Shown in pieces: positions 58,253 through 64,000 of a stretch of DNA of 64,000 bases (position 1 is the first letter of the stretch; each line of letters begins with the position of its first letter). The notes below the pieces were generated by a model. The model was not told the DNA's origin, did no database searches, and saw nothing but the letters and a program-made list of their open reading frames with translations. Source of the DNA: Gaeumannomyces sp. JS-464 (lineage: Eukaryota > Ascomycota > Sordariomycetes > Magnaporthales > Magnaporthaceae). The position numbers were made by a program, and so were the translations under genes. The DNA is taken from positions 1,860,001 through 1,924,000 of the forward strand of contig NGZR01000005.1 in assembly GCA_002197995.1 (NCBI GenBank). Reading direction: 5' to 3'.

Positions 58253-59029
58253 ATGGTGTCCATTCGCTTTAAAGGAGCTAGCAAGGGCAAATCCGTTAAA
58301 AAAGGTTAAATTAGCGTTAAAACGGTCCCAAATAGTGGCGTTAAAAAAACTCGTGCCAAAAAGGGAAAAGGTAAATCCCTTGCTCGCTCGCGCCCTGCAA
58401 AGGGCAAATAAAGATCGTTTTTATGCCTAAATTGCCTTAACTTTCTTTTGGCCGGCAAGTTTAACAAAATTAGGTGCTTTAACACCGAGCCGGCCGGTAA
58501 CCGTTGCTAGTCCTATGCTTTTGGTTATTCGTGCCAGCCGGTATAAGTGATTTTTTAAGCTTTAATTTGCTAATTTTTTGCGCTAACGACTGGTAGTTTT
58601 AAAATCGCAATGGCTTTAGCTAAAAAGTTTATAATTAAATACTTCCGCGAAACTATTATTAATAAGGTATAATGGCTAATCCTTTATTTAGTTATTCCAA
58701 TACTTTGTTAACCGTACTTTGGCTATTTTTAGGATTTCGCGAAATGGCGCACTACCACCAAATGCATAATCCTTTTTAAAAGGAGGAATAAGCCGGTAAG
58801 GTTAACGCTAATTTTATTAAAATAAGTGCTGCTAAGCGGAAAGCGGCGGGCCGCGCTGCCGTTTAGCGTATATTCGATGCGGCGTTTTTAAGAGCAAAGG
58901 ATAGCCTATTTAGAGCTCCTAACGATAACGAAAATAAGGACGAAAAGATGGCCGAAAAGGGAAAGGAGGATAAAAATGCTAATAATATCGATAAATAAGC
59001 TAGTAATATGTCCGGCAATGGTGGAGATT
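58253..59029 (+). pseudogene. Plus-strand ORF convergent to the copia element, unknown function
   Basis: From ATG 58253 one frame runs to about 58790 with only RIP-type stops (TAA/TAG), then a one-base shift leads to a frame ending near 59029; about 258 codons in all. The N-terminus is basic (MVSIRFKGASKGKS, KKTRAKKGKGKSLARSR). The middle has a Cys-rich stretch RCFNTEPAGNRC and SYAFGYSCQPV, likely once C-x2-C...GHSC. It continues IAMALAKKFIIKYFRET and a Lys/Glu/Asn-rich tail (NENKDEKMAEKGKEDKN). It has a T/C-rich leader upstream. It ends tail-to-tail with the R5 pol. Family not recognised; possibly an extra antisense gene of R5. Confidence 0.45.
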
Positions 59030-59149
59030 TTTCCTAAAACTTAGGATAGTCGTTCGTAAAATCGTTTTCCAGTTGTTTTGGCGTTTTAATAATTTCGTTT
59101 TTTTTAATTACATCGTTAGCCATTTTTAAATTATAATAAATCGATTTTA

Positions 59150-59590
59150 ACTGCCTTTTTTCGTTTTTTTTTATTGTTTTTCGCGCTCCATTTAACTTTT
59201 AATTCGTACCGTTATCGTATTGCTTGTAACTAAATCTTTTAAAGCCTTATTTAGCTAATTTTTAATTATCGCGTTTACCGGATTATTTAATCCTGCAATT
59301 TAGCGAACCTCGTTAATTTCGCGCTTTTCGTAGGATTTTTTAAATGCTATAACATCGATTATAAGCCTTTTTTCCGCTGTTATGCTTAATTGTACGAAGC
59401 ATTAATATAGCGAAAAGCTATCGGTGCAAATTATTAGCTTCGGGGCTTTTTGGTTTAGCTTTTTAAAAATCGTTGCGAGCGTTAAATTAAAAACGTAAGC
59501 TGTATCGAACCCGTTAACCATCCTGTAAATTTCACTTACGAAAACGCTTTTCGTAACCTTTTTACATTTAATTAACGTCCAATGCAAAAT
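59150..59590 (-). pseudogene. R5 RNase H remnant
   Basis: Frame 59587-59402: VNGFDTAYVFNLTLATI then KLIICTDSFSLY, the copia TDSrSLYd box. Downstream, REINEVR-stop-IAGLNNPVNAI matches REIxEVRWIxGxdNPADAmTK, with Trp changed to TAG. Pol ends close to 59040. Confidence 0.75.
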
Positions 59591-61499
59591 GTTTTCGATT
59601 AATTAAAAGCTGGTTTTTTAATCGTCGGATTTTTCATTGCTTAATATAATTACGAACCCGATTTGTAAATTTAAGTTTGGATTGTTTGCGAATAATCCGT
59701 TTACGAAAACGTAAAGGTTGGTTTTTTGCAAATTTAATAAACGTATTTTAGCCTTTTTTAAGCGTTATTAATTTGCCATTTAATCTTTTTGTTTAGCTTA
59801 ACCACGTTTTTTTATCCCGGGTTTTTAGCTTACGCCGTTACGGAATAGTTAAATGCGGCTTCCGGTTGGCATATGGAACTGATATATGCGTTTTAAGCTT
59901 TTTAAACGACATACTTATGGTTTAGGCTTTTTAAATCGGTTTTTATTAGTTTAAGCTTTTTACCTTATTTCTTTTGTCGAATTTTAAGCTTATAATATCC
60001 TATTAGGATTTTGCACCCGTTAAAAGTCGGCTTCGTTTCCCGGCTTAAAAATCGATTTTGGTTTTGCACGAAAGCCTATTTTTTAGATCGCTAATTTTTT
60101 CTTTATTAAAAAGTCCGGATTTTTAAAATTTAAACTGTCGTTTATTTGCATGCTTACGATCCCAAAGCTTTGTCCGCTTTTTTAAAATGAGCAGGCAAAG
60201 ATCGTAGCTCGACGTTTAGCAATTTAAGCGTTTTTTGTAATGCTTTTAATAGGTAACGAACCAATGTAAGCCTAATTTCGCGATCCCGTAAAAAAGCTTA
60301 ATCACTTTAAGCAAAATGCCTAATTTAAACCATATTAATAACTTTTTAAATAAGCCGAGGTAAACGTTTTTTTTTTACAGTTTTAATTTCGACTAGGTAT
60401 ACGTTTAGCTAATATTTCGGATTATTAAATTAAACTTTATAAGTGTAAACGACGGCGCGATCGTTAGGATTAATCGTTAATTGCATTTTATAATCGTAGG
60501 AAATTGCGTAAAGATATTGTGTTTTTTTTTTATCGTTATATCCCGTGGCTACGAGTTTCGATTTTTTAAAAGGGTTTAAGGTTTGCCCTTTACCTCGTTT
60601 ACAATTCGTAATCCAAAAATCGTGGCTTTGTTAAGGGTTTTTCCGGTAATCGGCTTAATTATTTAGCGCCGATAAGTGCTTCCAGTTTTTATTAGGTTAA
60701 CTATTCGAATGGTAAACCGGGAGCTGTAATTTTGCCTTTTTGTTTAAGTCGAATCGCTAATTGTTAAAATTAGTGCTTTTTGGCGCTTAGGAATATCGTG
60801 TGTATTTGCTAAAAGCTTCGTTTTATTGCAATTGCTAGTTGTTTTTACAAAAGCGGCTTCGTTTATTGGGGATTTTGGGTAAATACCGTGATTTTAAGCA
60901 AAATGGTTATTTAATTTTGGGGCTTTTTGTTTTGCTGTTTTACGGCCTTTTTTTTCGGGGGTTTTTTTTCGGCGTTTTAACTGTTCGGGCTTAAGGTATT
61001 CGAAGTGCTAGCTGCTTTTCGGATTTTTGCATAATAGGTTTTTTATTTTATGGTAAGGTTTAACTACCGTGCTTTTAAAAGTCGCGTTGCCGTTAATCGT
61101 TTCCACCGTAATTAAACGTGTTTGTTATAAATAGGACCTTATACGGGCCTTACCATCCGTCCTTTTCCCGGAACATTAAAACCTTGCTTCCAAAAGCTAA
61201 AAAGTTGGGAAGCACCCGTTTTGTTCGGTTCGTTGCGTATAGCTAATGCTTTTTACATACGTCGCTTATTATGTAAAATCCGGATTTTTGCCATAGCTTT
61301 CCTAATTGCAGCGGCTTTTTATACCTGGGTTTGTAAAGGTGGCGATTCGTTGCTAATTCGAGGCATTGCTTTAAAACGAGCAATATAGGGATAATCCGTC
61401 GGGGCCGGCCGTATTGTTTACGGCTTTTACTACTTTTTAAAGCATTAAATTAAAGTGTATAAATGGGCACTTTTATCGGATAATATTAAAAGCCCGGCG

Positions 61500-62100
61500 T
61501 AAAAGGGCGTAATATTTCTTAACTTTGCCAATTAACTAGTGCGTTTTAATTGGGACCTGCTTATAAGTGATTTTTAAAAAGCTTTGCTTTCGCTTAAAAT
61601 TCGCTCGCGGCGAAATTAGTACTGGTATCGTGGGAAATTACGTTAAAAGGCCTTAAATAAACGTCGATCCAGCACCGTTTAAAAGCTTCCCACGTTTTTT
61701 TTACCGATATGTTTTTAAAAAGCGCTGTAATATTAAAAGCTATATTTGCATCGATTACGTAAAAAATTAGTTTATAATTAACGTAAAACACGTTTATATT
61801 ATTTTTATAGTTAAAGTTGATATCGTTTTGGAGTTTAAATCGAAAGCGTTATAATGTAAGACCTTTTTTTTAACAAAAAATGGCACATTCGATTAATTAT
61901 TGCGAAAGCGTCGCGATTAGCCTCGTGTTTTGCACGTTTTAAAACGTTCCAAAGTTTGTCGATAAATGGGTGCCTAAAGCGCTTATACACGCGCTTTAGC
62001 TTAGCCTTTGTAAAAAAGATTGCTTCCGCGATTTCTATTTCCGTTATAAAGCTAACTGCCGTCGTAACGTGGGGTAACGTCGTTAAAAAAAAAACCAAAA
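61500..62100 (-). pseudogene. R5 GAG-pre-integrase and integrase remnant
   Basis: Frame 62098-61835 contains KRVYKRFRHPFIDKLW (for lhrRFGHPsxxkL), ANRDAFAIINRMC and HFLLKKR (C-C-x2-C knuckle partly lost). Frame 61791-61594 contains FKRCWIDVYLRPFNVISHD and TNFAASEF, the integrase second and third acidic boxes. The two frames are joined through a stop. Confidence 0.75.
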
Positions 62101-63334
62101 ATGTGGCCGTACCTTTTTATAATCGAAACACGCGTACCGTCGTTTTTTATAAGCTCGTTGCGTGTGTTATTTAGGTAAACGTGCAATGCATCCATATTTG
62201 CAAAGCATAGCAGGAAAAAGGTTAAAATTGGAATTACAAAAAACGTAATTTGGCCGATTGGGGTCGGAATAGTAATTTTTCCGGTGCTGGAAATAGCTTT
62301 TCCTAATCCGAAAATCACGCGTTTTTTGCGCCCGTTTATATTAACGACGAGATTTGGCTTATGGTGTTAAAATGCGTGGATTTAACCTTTTCCGGCCGTA
62401 AAAGTTATTACTGCACTTATATCCGGAAAGATCTTTTGCTATTGCTTAATGCCTCGGATTTTGTGTTAAATTAGTACCTAATCCGCAGGAATATAGGAAT
62501 AAAGCTTGCCAAATCCCGAGTTTTAGCGCTTATAAATGCGGTAAGTAAAAGCCTCCTTAATTAGGTATGCGACCGTGGCGGAGGTTATAAAGTAGCTTTT
62601 TTATAATCCTCTTCCTTTGTTTTTTAATCGTTAAAATTAAAAAAATGGCTATTCCTTTTCGTTAGTGCTTTCGGGCTCCATTAATGCGAGGAATTGAGTG
62701 TACCTTTTACGTGGTTTGTTTTTTGCCTTTTTTTATGCTTTTTATTGCTTTTTAAATCGTCGTTATTTTTTAAAAAAGTGGCGTATCGATTTGCAATCCG
62801 GCCTTTTGCAAATTTAATAGCCGCGTATATATGGACGTGGGCGGAGGTTTAATCGAAAGGATTTAGGTTTATATGCTCGATTTCGATTTCCATTGTCCTT
62901 TTCGCGATTTTTGTAATTTTTAAATTTCCGTTTTATAAAATGGATACCAAAAGTGCGTGCGTTTTTTTCCATTTGCATAATGCTTTTTAATTGGGAAAAT
63001 AGGCTTTTAAAAGTCCGGTTGGGATTTAAAAAACGGTTTTAAGCTTCGGCACGTTTTAAATTGCCCGTAAAGTGCTCGTAATAAGCTGGTTCTCGTTTTG
63101 GTAAAACGGGCCAAAAACGCGTTAACAAGCTTGTAGTTTATCCAAAAGGGCTTGCAAAACCTTTATGTTAAATTTGCTTATATTAGCGATTTTAAACGGA
63201 TTATTTGGAAAGTAATTAAGCTTTAATCCGTATAATATAATAATTGGTTAACCTCGGTGTTAAAATGCTTTTTAAGGATTATGTAAATCTTTCGAAAGGT
63301 AGGGCTAATGCCGATATATCGGGTGTACCATTGC

Positions 63335-63530
63335 TTAGCTTTGCTTTAAAATGCCAAAAAAAAAGATCGTATGGAGCTGTGGAAGTGGTATTTCGAAAGT
63401 TTCGCATATGGTTGAAAATAAAATCTTATCGTTTAAAATATCGTATGGATTACCGGAATAGCTGTACTTTTTATCCCAAGCGCTTTGGAATGCTTTTATT
63501 AAGCTTTTGTTAATAGTGGCGTTAAACACC
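63335..63530 (-). pseudogene. R5 gag fragment
   Basis: Frame 63529-63335 reads INKSLIKAFQSAWDKKYSYS, GNPYDILNDKILFSTIC, LPQLHTIF. This agrees with the start of gag in fungal copia elements with a GNPYDILNDK box. The upstream gag start, leader and 5' LTR would be to the right, partly outside the window. The plus frame at 63507-63959 overlaps and is treated as chance. Confidence 0.55.
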
Positions 63531-64000
63531 TTTTTAAAAGGGAGTTGCTTGTATCGGGATTTCGCACGCGCCGGGGTTCCGTATCGTGGGCGTAGTAGTG
63601 TTACAGTTTGTGCTCCGTCGATCGGCGGAATGGTTTTTCCGCGATCCTTTTATTGCATATATTGGTCGAAGTGGGATCCTAATATGGCGGTGGGTTTAAA
63701 GATCGGTGGAGCTAAAAATTGGTTAACCGAAAGCGACTATAAATTTGTATATTGGTCGACCGGGGGTGCCCGGGGAGGTGCAAATCGGCTGACTGGGAAT
63801 ACCCGTGGAGCTAAAAAAGGGTTGCTTAAAAAATCGTTGCGCTTTCGGGTACGGGGGTTTTTAAAAAAAGGGGCAGTGGGGTTTGTATCCATAAAAAGGT
63901 TAAGGAATGTTTTCGAAAGCGTAATGAATTTTTGGGCCGCCGGTTTGGTAATTCCTTAATCTTATCTCGGTTAATTTTTTGCTTAACTATAGTTTCCTTT

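Larger units (their letters stand above)
59040..64000 (-). mobile_element. R5: Ty1/copia element, runs off right edge
   Basis: Minus strand, order copia-like (integrase upstream of RNase H): gag at 63530-63335, GAG-pre-integrase and integrase at 62100-61500, reverse transcriptase expected at about 61000-59700, RNase H at 59590-59150. The wording of the boxes matches the fungal copia lineage. RIP is moderate. No LTR could be paired inside the window. Confidence 0.75.

Noticed and set aside
63507..63959. 150-codon plus ORF at the right edge
   Set aside because: Overlaps R5 gag on the other strand and resembles no protein family; possible but not supported.
1..64000. CRISPR arrays, rRNA or tRNA genes
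   Set aside because: Looked for regularly spaced short repeats and cloverleaf or rRNA-like blocks; the only short arrays are the 27-bp units, which are tandem without spacers.

Overview
The window looks like a transposon-packed, gene-poor stretch of a filamentous ascomycete (Pezizomycotina) genome. Two things point there. First, the readable genes are fungal types: NACHT-ankyrin and nucleoside-phosphorylase NLRs, a DUF3435 tyrosine recombinase and a T5orf172 (GIY-YIG-like) protein. Second, most of the sequence carries the signature of repeat-induced point mutation (RIP): long tracts where CpA/TpG has become TpA, CpG is retained, and TAG/TAA stops sit where TGG, CAG or CAA would be expected. 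No prokaryotic feature is visible. I could not identify the species.

Layout, left to right. 1-137: start of a gene running off the left edge, with a SesA-like N-terminus. 687-7610: a divergent NLR pseudogene (Gly/Asn amyloid-like motif, two introns, NACHT, ankyrins). It is split by a 2.7-kb palindromic element (1426-6138), which itself contains a solo LTR and a gag-only retroelement. A second copy of the gag-only element (7611-9319) closes the ankyrin part. 10060-11570: a broken T5orf172 gene. 11594-27249: a minus-strand Ty3/gypsy element (R1) whose reverse transcriptase is split by a Tad1-like LINE (L1, 14773-22249). 27250-29570: remnants of a phosphorylase-type NLR and an unassigned ORF. 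29970-52771: a minus-strand DUF3435 gene split in coding sequence by a second Ty3/gypsy element (R2, 30991-51042, 5-bp duplication ATATT). R2 carries a full-length LINE (L2, 37157-44504) and a 5'-truncated LINE (L3, 34775-35731). 53190-57570: LTRs and the 3' half of a chromodomain Ty3/gypsy element (R3/R4). 57570-64000: an antisense-type ORF and a minus-strand Ty1/copia element (R5) running off the right edge.

Target-site duplications give the nesting order: host gene, then palindrome or LTR element, then LINE or gag-only element. Duplications were found for both gag-only copies, the solo LTR, all three LINEs and R2. Several pairs differ only by RIP-type transitions, so RIP acted after those insertions.

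The most unusual observation is inside the LINE family. The last third of the element carries, on the opposite strand, what looks like an intron-containing gene: an ATG with a pyrimidine-rich leader, an RGG/Gly-rich N-terminus, a 65-bp intron with consensus signals at the same place in L1 and L2, and a hydrophobic downstream exon. Other points of interest are the possible amyloid-signalling NLR/effector pair at the left end and the DUF3435 gene beside NLR remnants, which could be the edge of a decayed Starship-like element.
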